In this document: positions 33,741 through 43,000 of the stretch, piece by piece
Numbering within the stretch: the first letter of the stretch is position 1
How the letters are laid out: the number at the start of each line of letters is the position of its first letter
Translations under genes and position numbers: made by a program
Source of the DNA: Algoriphagus sp. A40
GTDB taxonomy: Bacteria; Bacteroidota; Bacteroidia; Cytophagales; Cyclobacteriaceae
NCBI RefSeq assembly: GCF_002002735.1
Contig: NZ_MUNY01000052.1
Span: 1-64,000 of the forward strand
Length of the DNA stretch: 64,000 bases
Reading direction: 5' to 3'
Notes under the pieces: model-generated
The model's input: only the letters and a program-made list of their open reading frames with translations
Database searches by the model: none
What the model was told of the DNA's origin: nothing

Positions 33741-34868
33741 TCAACTTCCCAAAATCCGATACAGTTCCAAATTCAAATAGTAGTCGCCTCCGCTGATTTT
33801 TCGTTTTTCACAAATCCCCAACTCGACCAATTGATTCAAATACTGTCGAGCGGTGTTTTCAGCATAGAGTTTTTTGTCCACCAGATGCTTGACCTTAGTG
33901 AAGGGTTGGGTGAAAATGGCCTCCAAAAGTGATTCGGGTCGGGCGATGCTGGTTTCTCTTTCCAAGACATGCAGAATCGCATCTTTGGCATTGAGGATGT
34001 CCGTGATTTTTTGGAAGGTATCCAGGGAAGTCTCTTCGATTCCCCGGAAAATAAACAAAAACCACTCCTTCCAGGCTGCGCGCTGGGTCACTCCGGCCAG
34101 GTTGGCATAGTATTGCTCTTTTTCCCTTAAGATGTACTTGCTGAGGTAAAGAATAGGCAAATCCAGCAATCCACTTTGAACCAAATAATGGATGTTGAAA
34201 ATCCGGCCTGTACGCCCATTTCCATCCCGAAAAGGGTGAATAGCCTCGAATTGCAAGTGTGCGATGGCTACTTTGATCAGGGGATCGATCTCTGGCTGCT
34301 GGGTGTCATTGACGAATTGGATCAGATTCCCCATCAAATCCTCTAAAACTCCCTCACCTCTGGGAGGCGTGTAGATCGGCTTTCCGGCATTCGGGCCTGA
34401 GCCTCCCTGTCGGATATAGGTCTGGGCAAAAGGCTTTCGCAGGCCATCGGTGTATTGTGTCGTGTTGCGATAGATGAGTTCAAAATACTCCAAATCAAAC
34501 TTTCGGTGCTGATCCAGGTATTCATGCCCAGACCAAATGGACTCCCGATACCTCAAGACCTCCTTTGCAGGGCCTTTGATTTGAGCAGTTTCATCGCTAA
34601 AAGCCTTGTAGAGTTCATCGTCTGTGGTGAAAATATGCTCGATTTCACTCGATGCCTTCGCTTCCTGCAAACTGATCGTGTTGACCAAAATCCCCTGATT
34701 TGGAATGGCAATGCTCCGGCCCTGAAGCTTTCCCAGTGCTGCCTTAGCTTTTCCCAGCCCTTCAAAGACATCCAAATCCCTGTAAAAGGTGGAATCGATG
34801 GGCAATTTTGGAAGGTTGTTCCAAGGAACAGTCCGGTCGGGATTGATTCGATAGCGCTGATCTGACAT
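33741..34868 (-). CDS. Fic-family protein with C-terminal winged-helix domain
   Basis: A 375-residue Fic protein, likely an AMP-transferase or related modifying enzyme. The active-site motif is HPFRDGNGRTGR (His211-Arg222), complete. An N-terminal segment SSEIEHIF (residues 73-80) corresponds to the inhibitory helix; the usual Gly/Asn after Glu is His here. The C-terminal part (EAIFTQPFTKVKHLVDKKLY and following residues) looks like a winged helix, known from self-regulating class II Fic proteins. Target protein unknown. No antitoxin gene lies beside it. The upstream region carries two diverged copies of a palindromic module, suggesting autoregulation by its own DNA-binding domain (inference). 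Confidence 0.92.
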   Translation of the reverse strand: MSDQRYRINPDRTVPWNNLPKLPIDSTFYRDLDVFEGLGKAKAALGKLQGRSIAIPNQGILVNTISLQEAKASSEIEHIFTTDDELYKAFSDETAQIKGPAKEVLRYRESIWSGHEYLDQHRKFDLEYFELIYRNTTQYTDGLRKPFAQTYIRQGGSGPNAGKPIYTPPRGEGVLEDLMGNLIQFVNDTQQPEIDPLIKVAIAHLQFEAIHPFRDGNGRTGRIFNIHYLVQSGLLDLPILYLSKYILREKEQYYANLAGVTQRAAWKEWFLFIFRGIEETSLDTFQKITDILNAKDAILHVLERETSIARPESLLEAIFTQPFTKVKHLVDKKLYAENTARQYLNQLVELGICEKRKISGGDYYLNLELYRILGS

Positions 34869-35008
34869 TAAAATATTTGATTTTTAATGTAAGGTAGGAA
34901 AACTGACCTTAAATGCAAGGTCAGATTCGGCGTTTGACATTAAAATTTGAAAATATTAAGGTTAGCGAATGTTTTTGACCTCAACAGAAAGGTCAGAATC
35001 TGAACTTA
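34864..35008. promoter_or_regulatory. Duplicated palindromic module upstream of fic (operator candidate)
   Basis: Two diverged copies of a ~72-bp unit lie head to tail (34864-34935 and 34936-35008). Each begins GACATTAAAAT and later has an inverted GACCT...AGGTC pair: CTGACCTT/AAGGTCAG at 34903-34924, TGACCT/AGGTCA at 34976-34995, both followed by GATT or GAATC. In addition ACATTAAAA/TTTTAATGT (34865-34890) forms a hairpin over the fic start codon. The rest of the 312-base gap to the next gene shows only the downstream terminator at 35125-35159. Confidence 0.65.
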
Positions 35009-35124
35009 CCTTAAAATAAGGAGATTTTGAGGCGAAAATAAACTGCTGCGAAAAATCTCATGCCTTTTCAAGGATTAATTCACCTCTCAAAAGGACAAAA
35101 ATCAATGTGCCAAAATCCAATAAT

Positions 35125-35159
35125 AAAGCGGATCAGGATTTTCCGCCCCGACCCGCTTT
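35125..35159 (-). terminator. Possible terminator of the propeller lipoprotein gene
   Basis: AAAGCGG (35125-35131) pairs with CCGCTTT (35153-35159) around a long loop that may itself pair partly; on the minus strand a TTTATTATT stretch overlaps and follows the stem. It is 22 bases past the gene's stop. Confidence 0.5.
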
Positions 35160-35180
35160 CCCTTTTATGATAAAATCTGT

Positions 35181-37460
35181 TTACTCTTTGATGATTTCGA
35201 GGTACCTCGCCATCCAGTACGGCCAAAGCCAAAATACAGTTTCACGGACCTGATGCAAATCACCCTGCACTGCCGCCCAAGGATTTTTGTCCCAACGAAC
35301 CGTAGCGCGGATAGCCGGAGAAGGCAATTGGGAAACTTGCAAATCCTCCAAAATCGGACTCCTCACGATGGATACGTCCTCTCTTTTGGTATGGTCGATC
35401 GGCCAATCCATCAGATCAAGGGGTGTTTCTCTCAGGAAAGATACGGTCTGAGGCACATTGACTTTTTTGCCGGTGGCCAGGGAATAGCTCAGGTTGTTGA
35501 TCAGGTTTTCCCCTTCTGTCTGCTGCCCAATCCATTCGTCTGCAAGTTCTTGGTAGATTTTGTGAAGTTCAGGATCCTTCTCGTAGGTGAGCAGGATGGG
35601 GAAAAGGTAACCTTCCATGGTCAGATCGAAGTAGATTTTCCAGGCCGGATTCTTACGATTGAGCTGGGAAGCATTGATCAGGTAGTCTTCCTCGTCGATC
35701 AGCCTTCGATACTCCTTTTCATACTTTTCATCCCCAGTAATCGTGGCAGCAAATTTCAGAAAAGCCAGCATTTCAAAGGAATTGATCGCCTTTTCCGAAG
35801 CCCAATCCGGATCTCTATTAATCAAGTCAGGAGACCACACAGCCCACCGGGTCGGCTTGCCGTCAATATCGACCAAGTTGTAATTGTTTCGGATGACCGC
35901 ATCCATCAGTTTGGCGACATGCGCCCGGATTTCCTTTTTGTCAGCTTCTATAGCTGCAAATTCATAGAAATAATAGTAGGCCATGAAGTGCCCGGTCATC
36001 TCGTCGCTGCTGGTATCTCCTTTCCAAAGCCACTTTTTATCCGCAGAAAGTCTCCAGCGTTGCTCCACGGGTTTGTAACGTGGATCTGCCACGAGCGCTT
36101 CCGCCAGTTCCCGATCAGTATAAGTCCGGTTGGGATCATGGACATGAGCCCAATCGGTTGGCACAATCGTCCTGGCAAAAAGACCATCCGTCCCCGTAAC
36201 TTCATACAGCAACTTCAAAAAGCCAAAGGCCTTGCGGGCTTTGATCAAGGCATCTTCCTCCTTGGTGACAGCATATCGGAAACTCTCCATCGCGAGATAT
36301 CCTCCGGTGTATTCTCCGTCATTATCATCATCTGAATTTCTCCAGGTAGAAGTATCCCCTGCAACTTCGAGTCGAAGTACTCCACAAATCCAAGGTTCCC
36401 GCATGTGCTTTTTCATCAGCTCAGAATAAAAATAACCCTGTTTTTCCTTGAGAGTCATCGTATTCCTTTTGATGTGACTCAGCCCATTTTGGGTTGCTAT
36501 CCAGGCATTTCCATCCTTGTCGAAAGCAATTTTATTAACCCGATCGTCAGTGAGCCAGCGACGGCTAAACAACAGGGAATTTGTTCCGTCTTGAAAGTAG
36601 CGGACCACTCCGACCTCTGTGCCGACCCACATCACCCCATCCGGCGATTGTCTGATTGTATTTACATGGATAGAAGGAATTCCCTCTTTCGGAGTGAGGT
36701 TTTTCAGCAATTTTTGATCATTCCTGACGGAAACTCCACCCATCACTCCTGCCCAAAGCTGGTTTTCAGGCCCAAATGCAAGTCCTCTGGCATAACAGGT
36801 GATCAATTCTTCGGTGCTTTGGATAAGTCTCTGGGAATCGGATTTGCATTGGTAAATCCCCGCATCTGTCGCCACCCACAGCGTACCCTCTCCATCCGTC
36901 AATGCATCCCTAACCGATTTGGCTATGTCGTATTCTAATTTTTCCCAAACACCACTTTTTTGCTGCCAGATCCCATTTGGCCCCAAAGCATAGACTTCTT
37001 CACCCGATGCTGACAGGACAGAAATCGGGGCCTCCGGACCGGATTGTAAGCTCAGCTGGTTATTTTGGAAAAGATAGAGGCCATTCCAGGTTCCTAGCCA
37101 AATTCTCCCTTCTTCATCCACCTCCACTGCATAGGCCGGTCCCCGATCCTCATCGGTGATCACAGGAATCCATTCTTTGGAATCATGAGATTTCCGGAAA
37201 ACACCTCCGGCTGTGGCTACCCACACATGATTTTCTCCATCAAGTGCAACATCTCGTACCTCATTGTCCTCTGCATTTTTGCTTATAAAAAAAGCCTCGT
37301 GAAGTTCCTGAGAAAAGGCTTCATCGGAAGCTCCTTCGGTTACCAAAGGTCTCGACTTCTCTTCGGAATCTGGTTTACATGAAAAAAGGAAAATGAAAGT
37401 CGCCGCCAGAAACAATCTTGAAATTGCCGGAAAGCTTATGTAATGATTCCAAATGGACAT
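35181..37460 (-). CDS. Two-component-regulator-type propeller lipoprotein fused to an alpha-helical domain
   Basis: A 759-residue lipoprotein with lipobox LFSC (Cys28). Residues about 65-330 hold at least six Reg_prop repeats (for example VWVATAGGVFRKS, IWLGTWNGLYLF, LWVATDAGIYQC, MWVGTEVGVVRYF), the beta-propeller usually found as the periplasmic sensor of hybrid two-component systems. But no transmembrane helix, kinase or receiver follows. Instead about 400 residues rich in Trp, Tyr and helices (WICGVLRLEVAGD, EMTGHFMAYYYFYEFAA, NSFEMLAFLKFAATITGDEKY) look like an (alpha/alpha) toroid, as in some glycosidases and lyases. This combination is not one I recognise; it may be a carbohydrate-active surface protein. 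Neighbours give no clear clue. Confidence 0.72.
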   Translation of the reverse strand: MSIWNHYISFPAISRLFLAATFIFLFSCKPDSEEKSRPLVTEGASDEAFSQELHEAFFISKNAEDNEVRDVALDGENHVWVATAGGVFRKSHDSKEWIPVITDEDRGPAYAVEVDEEGRIWLGTWNGLYLFQNNQLSLQSGPEAPISVLSASGEEVYALGPNGIWQQKSGVWEKLEYDIAKSVRDALTDGEGTLWVATDAGIYQCKSDSQRLIQSTEELITCYARGLAFGPENQLWAGVMGGVSVRNDQKLLKNLTPKEGIPSIHVNTIRQSPDGVMWVGTEVGVVRYFQDGTNSLLFSRRWLTDDRVNKIAFDKDGNAWIATQNGLSHIKRNTMTLKEKQGYFYSELMKKHMREPWICGVLRLEVAGDTSTWRNSDDDNDGEYTGGYLAMESFRYAVTKEEDALIKARKAFGFLKLLYEVTGTDGLFARTIVPTDWAHVHDPNRTYTDRELAEALVADPRYKPVEQRWRLSADKKWLWKGDTSSDEMTGHFMAYYYFYEFAAIEADKKEIRAHVAKLMDAVIRNNYNLVDIDGKPTRWAVWSPDLINRDPDWASEKAINSFEMLAFLKFAATITGDEKYEKEYRRLIDEEDYLINASQLNRKNPAWKIYFDLTMEGYLFPILLTYEKDPELHKIYQELADEWIGQQTEGENLINNLSYSLATGKKVNVPQTVSFLRETPLDLMDWPIDHTKREDVSIVRSPILEDLQVSQLPSPAIRATVRWDKNPWAAVQGDLHQVRETVFWLWPYWMARYLEIIKE

Positions 37461-37807
37461 AAAAGCGAGGAGAAGGGGTGTGAGATAAACAAGATTCCAG
37501 AGCAGAGCCCTGGCATTTTCAATAAGACTTGAAAATCATTTCATTGGACTACAAGAATTGACCTTAATTTTTAAAAAGTCTCAAACCCATTAAAAAACTC
37601 ATCCTATAATTCTGTATCGAAGAACGGGCATCCTCGCAAAAAATGAACACTTCACCTGTTTTCAAGATATAAATTCATTTGAATTTTGATCAAATTATCA
37701 CACCTCCAAAAAAGCCCAACCCAATTAATTCTTTTTGAAAGTCCAAGGATCAAGCTTTTGCAATTACCCAGCATTTGCCAATTTGCAGGCTGAATTACGA
37801 GCCACTA
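37461..37807. other. Divergent intergenic gap
   Basis: A 347-base AT-rich stretch between divergent genes. No gene, hairpin terminator or repeat is evident; it presumably holds both promoters, but I cannot place them with confidence. Confidence 0.4.
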
Positions 37808-38608
37808 ATGCCCCGAAAGAAAAAGGTCAGCCCTTGGATATGGGTTATTATCCTGATCACATTTACTGCCATCGGCACGGGCTATCTTGTCTTTAAATTC
37901 CGAAAACAAATTGACCGAGTACTTGGGGACTACACCCGAAATGCGCCCCCTTTTACCGAATCCCAGAAGCTTGAACATGTCTTTGACCGATTTTCGGATG
38001 GGATTTTAGGCATTGATGTCTCCCAGTATCAAGGGAAGATCAACTTTGCAGGGATCCAACTTCAGCTTCAAAATCGGAGAATTGAATTCATCATGGTCCG
38101 GGCGACGATGGGCGATAATGGAGTCGATTCCCGTTTCCAAAGAAACTGGGAGGGAGTCCGGACACTTCCAGTGAAGCGTGGGGCCTATCATTACTATCGC
38201 CCAAACGAAAACAGCACCAGGCAGGCTCAGAATTTCATCAAAACAGCCAAATTGAAATCCGGAGACCTGATTCCTATACTTGACATCGAAAAACATAGCA
38301 CGATCCAATCCCGGGACAAGCTCAGGGAAGGCCTGAAAAACTGGCTGAAAATCGTCGAGGAACACTATGGAGTAAAGCCCATGATTTACACCGGAGACCG
38401 GTTTTTCTGGGAAGTTTTGCATAACAATGGATTTGACCAATACCCGATTTGGGTGGCCAATTACAATCCTATCATGGAGCCGGAAACAGAAAACTGGACC
38501 ATTTGGCAATTCTCAGAAAAAGGCAGCCTTCCCGGGATTGGGGAGAAAATAGATCTGAATATTCTGGATGGGGGAATTGAAAAACTGAATCAGCTGGTAA
38601 TTCCATAA
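37808..38608 (+). CDS. GH25 lysozyme-like muramidase
   Basis: A 266-residue membrane-anchored GH25 enzyme. A basic N terminus (MPRKKK) precedes one transmembrane helix at about 9-30. The catalytic TIM-barrel motifs are GILGIDVSQYQGKINF (active-site Asp), HYYRPNEN and IPILDIEKHS (Asp and Glu), and it ends IWQFSEKGSLPGIGEKIDLNI. GH25 enzymes cleave the MurNAc-GlcNAc bond of peptidoglycan; with a signal anchor it would act in the periplasm on the cell's own wall. Start at ATG 37808; a TTG further upstream in frame only adds a poor extension. Followed by a bidirectional terminator. Confidence 0.9.
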   Translation: MPRKKKVSPWIWVIILITFTAIGTGYLVFKFRKQIDRVLGDYTRNAPPFTESQKLEHVFDRFSDGILGIDVSQYQGKINFAGIQLQLQNRRIEFIMVRATMGDNGVDSRFQRNWEGVRTLPVKRGAYHYYRPNENSTRQAQNFIKTAKLKSGDLIPILDIEKHSTIQSRDKLREGLKNWLKIVEEHYGVKPMIYTGDRFFWEVLHNNGFDQYPIWVANYNPIMEPETENWTIWQFSEKGSLPGIGEKIDLNILDGGIEKLNQLVIP

Positions 38609-38670
38609 TGTGATTACCCGCAATTTTGCCATAAGGTTCTCAACTAGGAAATTTCCCAGCGGATAATCGT

Positions 38671-38698
38671 CCACAGACCACAGTCGACAGAACACAGC
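38671..38698. repeat. Short degenerate heptamer array (CACAG core)
   Basis: Four 7-base units with the core ACAG in constant phase (CCACAGA, CCACAGT, then two more) lie between the GH25 gene and its terminator. Another member of the 7-periodic intergenic arrays in this window. Confidence 0.55.
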
Positions 38699-38762
38699 TG
38701 TTAAAGACGGACATCAACAATTCTTTCTTTTGGTTAATGACAATAAAGCGGATAATCAAATT

Positions 38763-38802
38763 CCATAAAAAAGGCCCAACTGTTACTGGGCCTTTTTTAT
38801 GG
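38763..38802. terminator. Bidirectional terminator between GH25 and phosphoesterase genes
   Basis: Perfect 16-base arms (38763-38778 and 38787-38802) with core AAGGCCCA/TGGGCCTT and flanking A and T runs; 8-base loop. It separates convergent genes. Confidence 0.95.
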
Positions 38803-38842
38803 AAATATTTGAAGGATTAATTCCCTTTTTCTCGGTCTCTTC

Positions 38843-39814
38843 TTACTCCAGATTGAATTTCAAATTTCTTTTGGTGATGCCCGGATGCATGTATTTTTTC
38901 AAATTTTCAGGAAATCCCATTTCAAAAGGGGAAGGACCTACCCATTCGGTTTTTTTGCCTGCAATTTTGATTGTCCCATTGGTTGAAATTTCAACAGTGG
39001 TAAACAGCGGCTCCTTAAACGGTGCAGTGTATTTGATCCATCGGAATTTTTTATCCACTTCTTCACTGTACCGGATTTGCTCATAATCTTCACCCAGCCA
39101 GTGATAAGCCATGGAAGTGGTGGAAATGTACCAGATTCCACCAATGTTTTCCACATACTCGACATGGGTGTGGCCGTTGAAAGAGGCGATGACTTTGCGG
39201 TCGGGGTGAAGTCGGTTGTGTTCCTGAAGCAAGTCCTGCACCTCCTGGTAATTTTCAACCCCGTAGGTTTCCTGGTGAGTTTTGTAGATTGATAATCCCT
39301 GGTGGGAAAACAAAACCACCGGATATTGAGCTTTTTCCAAATCCTGTTTAAGCCATTCAAGTTGTTCCTTTCCGATCAATTGCTGATATCCTTTTTTGGT
39401 AGGATCTGTTTTGTCGTTGCCATCGAGGACGACGAAGTGGAAACCGTTTTTGTCAAAAGAATAGTAGGCGGATTTCATGCTTCGGTATTCCAGGGCTTTT
39501 TCATGGGAAGTGCCTCCGTCCATTTCATGGTTTCCGATAACATGGTGTTTTTCACCTGGAAAGGAATTCCAGATGTCATAGGTTTTTTGAAACTCGGGTT
39601 TTGGAATGGTAAAATCTCCCAATTCGATGATAAAATCGGGTTTTTCTTTTTTCATGGCCTCGATAAAAGTATTCATCCGGTATTCCGAATCGTGCATAGT
39701 GGGAATGTGGACGTCGGTGCAAAGACCGAATTTGACCACATTGTCTTTTTGGGCTAAAAGAGGAAAAGTTGCCAGCAATCCAGAGGAAAGCAACAGGGCG
39801 GAAATGATTTTCAT
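38843..39814 (-). CDS. Periplasmic calcineurin-like metallophosphoesterase
   Basis: A 323-residue exported phosphoesterase with a Sec signal peptide ending PLLAQ (about residue 22). The metallophosphoesterase motifs are CTDVHI (Asp, His), IELGDFT (Asp), VIGNHEMD (Asn, His), FSHQGLS (His) and FNGHTHVE (His-His). It would hydrolyse a phosphomonoester or diester with a dimetal centre. It is the last gene of a minus-strand run with the sulfatase and alpha/beta hydrolase, so the true substrate may be a decorated carbohydrate released in the same pathway (inference). Confidence 0.9.
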   Translation of the reverse strand: MKIISALLLSSGLLATFPLLAQKDNVVKFGLCTDVHIPTMHDSEYRMNTFIEAMKKEKPDFIIELGDFTIPKPEFQKTYDIWNSFPGEKHHVIGNHEMDGGTSHEKALEYRSMKSAYYSFDKNGFHFVVLDGNDKTDPTKKGYQQLIGKEQLEWLKQDLEKAQYPVVLFSHQGLSIYKTHQETYGVENYQEVQDLLQEHNRLHPDRKVIASFNGHTHVEYVENIGGIWYISTTSMAYHWLGEDYEQIRYSEEVDKKFRWIKYTAPFKEPLFTTVEISTNGTIKIAGKKTEWVGPSPFEMGFPENLKKYMHPGITKRNLKFNLE

Positions 39815-39855
39815 GACTGGTTAAAACTTGGAATTATTCTGAATTAAAATTCAGC

Positions 39856-41034
39856 TTAAGGTTTTAATTTGAGATAGTTGGTTACTGCCGCATCCCCTTT
39901 AAGGGCATTGGCCGGAATTGGATGTGCTTCATTGAAAACTTCCAATTCTTCTCTGGAAAGCAGGGTGACAAAGCTTTCGTCAAATCCATTTTTATAGGGC
40001 AGCTTACCGGCATTCATTTCCAGGTAATGGTCAAAAAAATTATAAACCGGGTATCTTTTATTCGGTCCGTAATCATGCCTTTCTGAAGGAAGATGGGTAT
40101 TATCCAAATTGCTTTCTCCATCATAAAGTGCATATACCTTTTGAAGATAGGGCATCTCGATCCTCGGAGTATTTTTAGTCCAATCTCCTCCATCCGAAAC
40201 CAGCAACATAGGCCTTGGAGCAGCCAAAGCGGCAATTTCAACATTGTTTGTCTGATGATTGGCACTTTTGTGAACTGGCATACCGCTTTCACAAGTGCAG
40301 CCTCCAAAGAAATAGGCAGAAACCATTACTACCGGGACAGAGACTTTGATTCTGGGATCGATGGCTGTAATCATGATGGTTTGTGTTCCTCCTCCCGATT
40401 CCCCGGTTACGGCGATTTCATCAGGATTCACATCCGGCCTTGATGACAGATAATCGATCACCCGTTGGGAATTGTAAGTTTGGATCGTTAGTGCGATGGG
40501 AATCTTGTGATCCACCTGTTTGGAATCTCCGTACCCGATCATGTCATAGGCGAAAACCACCGCTCCCATTCGGGCAAAAGCCGCACTTCGTTTTTGCACA
40601 CTTTCTCCAAAACGAAGGTCGGGGCCATGTCCATGAACACTGAGAATGCCTGGTCTTTTTTGAAATGGCTCCTTGGACAAAGGCCGATATAAATTTCCAG
40701 TGATGAAAAACCCAGGGAAACTTTCGATTGCAATGTTTTCGACGATGTATCCATCCATTTCACGAGTGCTGTGGATGATGACATTGAAAGGAGTGTCCCT
40801 TTTTGGCATCTGATCCAGGCTCATTCCGTTGATGATTCCCTTTCTTATGACTTCTGCCCGGGCTTCCCAGTCGGATTTTGTAGTCCACTCTCCCGCCCAT
40901 TTTTTCATGATAGAATTCGCCTCATCCTCGGTCCAATAAGCTCCTTGGCTAAGCATATTATCTTGAGCGAATCCAAGGTTTATCTGCATTAAACATGTAA
41001 CCAAGGCGATTAAAAATCCGAATCTTCTAGTCAT
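39856..41034 (-). CDS. Exported alpha/beta hydrolase, carbohydrate-esterase-like
   Basis: A 392-residue exported serine hydrolase with a signal peptide ending LGFAQ (about residue 24). The nucleophile elbow is AVTGESGGGTQT, the oxyanion region GILSVHGHGPD, the acid probably in PMLLVSDGGDWT and the His in LPSERHDYGP. It resembles large carbohydrate esterases (acetyl xylan esterase or glucuronoyl-type) but does not carry the CE15 or CE7 signature I would need to name one. Between the sulfatase (102 bases upstream) and the phosphoesterase (41 bases downstream) on the same strand, it may deacylate a sulfated polysaccharide. Confidence 0.82.
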   Translation of the reverse strand: MTRRFGFLIALVTCLMQINLGFAQDNMLSQGAYWTEDEANSIMKKWAGEWTTKSDWEARAEVIRKGIINGMSLDQMPKRDTPFNVIIHSTREMDGYIVENIAIESFPGFFITGNLYRPLSKEPFQKRPGILSVHGHGPDLRFGESVQKRSAAFARMGAVVFAYDMIGYGDSKQVDHKIPIALTIQTYNSQRVIDYLSSRPDVNPDEIAVTGESGGGTQTIMITAIDPRIKVSVPVVMVSAYFFGGCTCESGMPVHKSANHQTNNVEIAALAAPRPMLLVSDGGDWTKNTPRIEMPYLQKVYALYDGESNLDNTHLPSERHDYGPNKRYPVYNFFDHYLEMNAGKLPYKNGFDESFVTLLSREELEVFNEAHPIPANALKGDAAVTNYLKLKP

Positions 41035-41136
41035 AGGTTTATCAGGGAAAGGGGAATTTCCTTAAATACTACTTTGATTGGTCGTAATCAGGCTAATTCC
41101 CAATGATTAAATTTCCTCAAGGTGGTTATTAATTGT

Positions 41137-42774
41137 CTAACGAATTACCAGGGCAATTTCATTGGGTTCATATCCGATCCGGTGGGAATTCACATAAAGA
41201 GAATCCCCGGGACTGGCCTCAAATGGCCCTGTGTACACTTTCCAACTTTCATTTTTCGATTTCCTGTAACCTATAGAGGCGCTTGGCGTCGGGCAATTGA
41301 GATTTACCATCCCTTTTTGAAAGTTAACCGCAGCAGCTTGAGTGACTGGAGCAGAATCTTTCCCGCCCCACCAGGATTTTACCAATTCCATCTCATTTTG
41401 TGCTCCCAAATCTCCAAATTCCGCTATCCAATCTTCATGAGCTTTGCGAAGCTCAGCGAGTTTTGCTTTGTATTGAGGATCGTTTGCAAGGTTTCTGAAT
41501 TCAAAAAGATCGGTCTTCGTGTCATACAGTTCCTCCACAGGCTTGGAAGCTGCAAACCATCGGGCTTGGTCGGGCGTCAACTTTCCCTCTTCATTCAATT
41601 TCAGCAAGTGAGGCATCAATGGATTAGAAAGTCGGTAACGGATATTTTGGTAATTGGGCCTTTCGGGCATGTAGTTACGGATGTACTTATACCGCCCATC
41701 GGAAACTGCCCTCACTCGGTCGTATTCCGAATCCATTCTGTCCCTTCCGGCAAAGATGTATTTCCTGGGAGTTTTTAACTTTTGATCCCCAAGAAATGCC
41801 TGACCCTGCATGGTTTCGGGAATGGGAATTCCTACCAGAGAAAGTAAAGTCGGGGCAAAATCCACAAAGCTGATGAGTTCATCCGATTTGGTCCCCGGTT
41901 TTAAGAAAGGGGCTTTGATCAAAAGCGGTGCCCGCAATCCCCGGTCATACATTTCCCGCTTGGCATAGGGAAGCCCATCTCCATGATCCGAATAGAAGAA
42001 AATAATGGTGCTTTCGTAGAGTCCATCTTCCTTCAGCTGCCGAATGACCTCACCCACTTGGGCATCCATTGTCATCACATTGGTGATAAACCTGGCCATG
42101 ACGTAGCGGCTGATTGAGTCATTGGGATAGTATGGAGGAACTTTCACTTTTGCCGGATCGACCTTCAGAGGTTCCTTTTCCCTCATCCACACTTGAGACT
42201 CATGGGTAGTGGTGAAGTTGAAAATCGCAAAAAAAGGTTGGCTGGAATCGGGCCTGTTGCGATAGTGAGCTTTTGGACTGCTTTCGTCCCATAGGGTCAC
42301 CGGACTTTTGAATTGATAATCCTCCTTGGAATTATTGGAGGTGTAATAACCAGCCATGCGCAGGTATTCAGGATAGGGCTTCATCCCCTCAGGCAAAACT
42401 GTAGAGTAACCCTTGAACCCGGCAGGATAGGCATCGCCCGCAGCAGCTGAAGGTGCAAGAGTTCGCATATGCATCGCACCGATCGAGGTTTGGTAGGCTC
42501 CGGTGATCAGGGCTGCACGGCTTGGGGCACATACTCCGGCTGTGGCAAAAACCTGGGTGTATTGGACAGATTCACGGGCCAGTTCATTCAGGTTGGGAGT
42601 TTTGCCACCTGTGCCACCGTACATTTCCAAATGCTCAGGGGACATATCCTCGCAAACTATCCAGACGATATTTGGCTGCTGAGGAGATTTGAAATCCTGA
42701 GAAAACCCATTGCCTGTGTATGGGAAAAGTGAAAGGAAGGCTAAAAATCGCCAGAGAAAGTCACTGATTTTCAT
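41137..42774 (-). CDS. Formylglycine-type sulfatase with C-terminal beta domain
   Basis: A 545-residue exported sulfatase, signal peptide to about residue 25. The active-site motif VCAPSRAALITG has Cys82, expected to be converted to formylglycine (C-x-P-S-R type). Metal ligands are near the start (VCEDMSPEH) and in FFYSDHGDGLPYAKREMYDRG. The catalytic domain is followed by a C-terminal substrate-facing subdomain and a chitobiase-like beta domain (about 485-545, NCPTPSASIGYRKS). It would remove sulfate from a polysaccharide or glycan. First gene of the minus-strand sulfatase, esterase, phosphoesterase run, divergent from the Gfo/Idh/MocA gene. Confidence 0.93.
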   Translation of the reverse strand: MKISDFLWRFLAFLSLFPYTGNGFSQDFKSPQQPNIVWIVCEDMSPEHLEMYGGTGGKTPNLNELARESVQYTQVFATAGVCAPSRAALITGAYQTSIGAMHMRTLAPSAAAGDAYPAGFKGYSTVLPEGMKPYPEYLRMAGYYTSNNSKEDYQFKSPVTLWDESSPKAHYRNRPDSSQPFFAIFNFTTTHESQVWMREKEPLKVDPAKVKVPPYYPNDSISRYVMARFITNVMTMDAQVGEVIRQLKEDGLYESTIIFFYSDHGDGLPYAKREMYDRGLRAPLLIKAPFLKPGTKSDELISFVDFAPTLLSLVGIPIPETMQGQAFLGDQKLKTPRKYIFAGRDRMDSEYDRVRAVSDGRYKYIRNYMPERPNYQNIRYRLSNPLMPHLLKLNEEGKLTPDQARWFAASKPVEELYDTKTDLFEFRNLANDPQYKAKLAELRKAHEDWIAEFGDLGAQNEMELVKSWWGGKDSAPVTQAAAVNFQKGMVNLNCPTPSASIGYRKSKNESWKVYTGPFEASPGDSLYVNSHRIGYEPNEIALVIR

Positions 42775-43000
42775 ACTGTTTTATTTTGGGAAGAACGAAA
42801 AGGTAAACTTTTTCCCCAGAAAATCTATCCGGTTGTCCAATCCACAAGAGTCAGTTTTAGCCTATCCGATAAATACCAGAATTGGAAGTTTTTCTGAGCA
42901 ATCAGGAAAGATTATTCACAAAATAGGCCTTCAGAAAAATTTTCTTTTGAATTCTTTATTCAATTCGTAAATTATTGACATTCAACCCGAATGGATTTTC

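Noticed and set aside
33741..34868. Fic/Doc toxin with a separate antitoxin gene
   Set aside because: No small gene of antitoxin type is adjacent; the inhibitory helix appears to be within the Fic protein itself.
35253..36335. 360-codon open frame on the plus strand
   Set aside because: Antisense to the propeller lipoprotein, which has repeats, a lipobox and a domain structure; the plus-strand frame has no recognisable motif.
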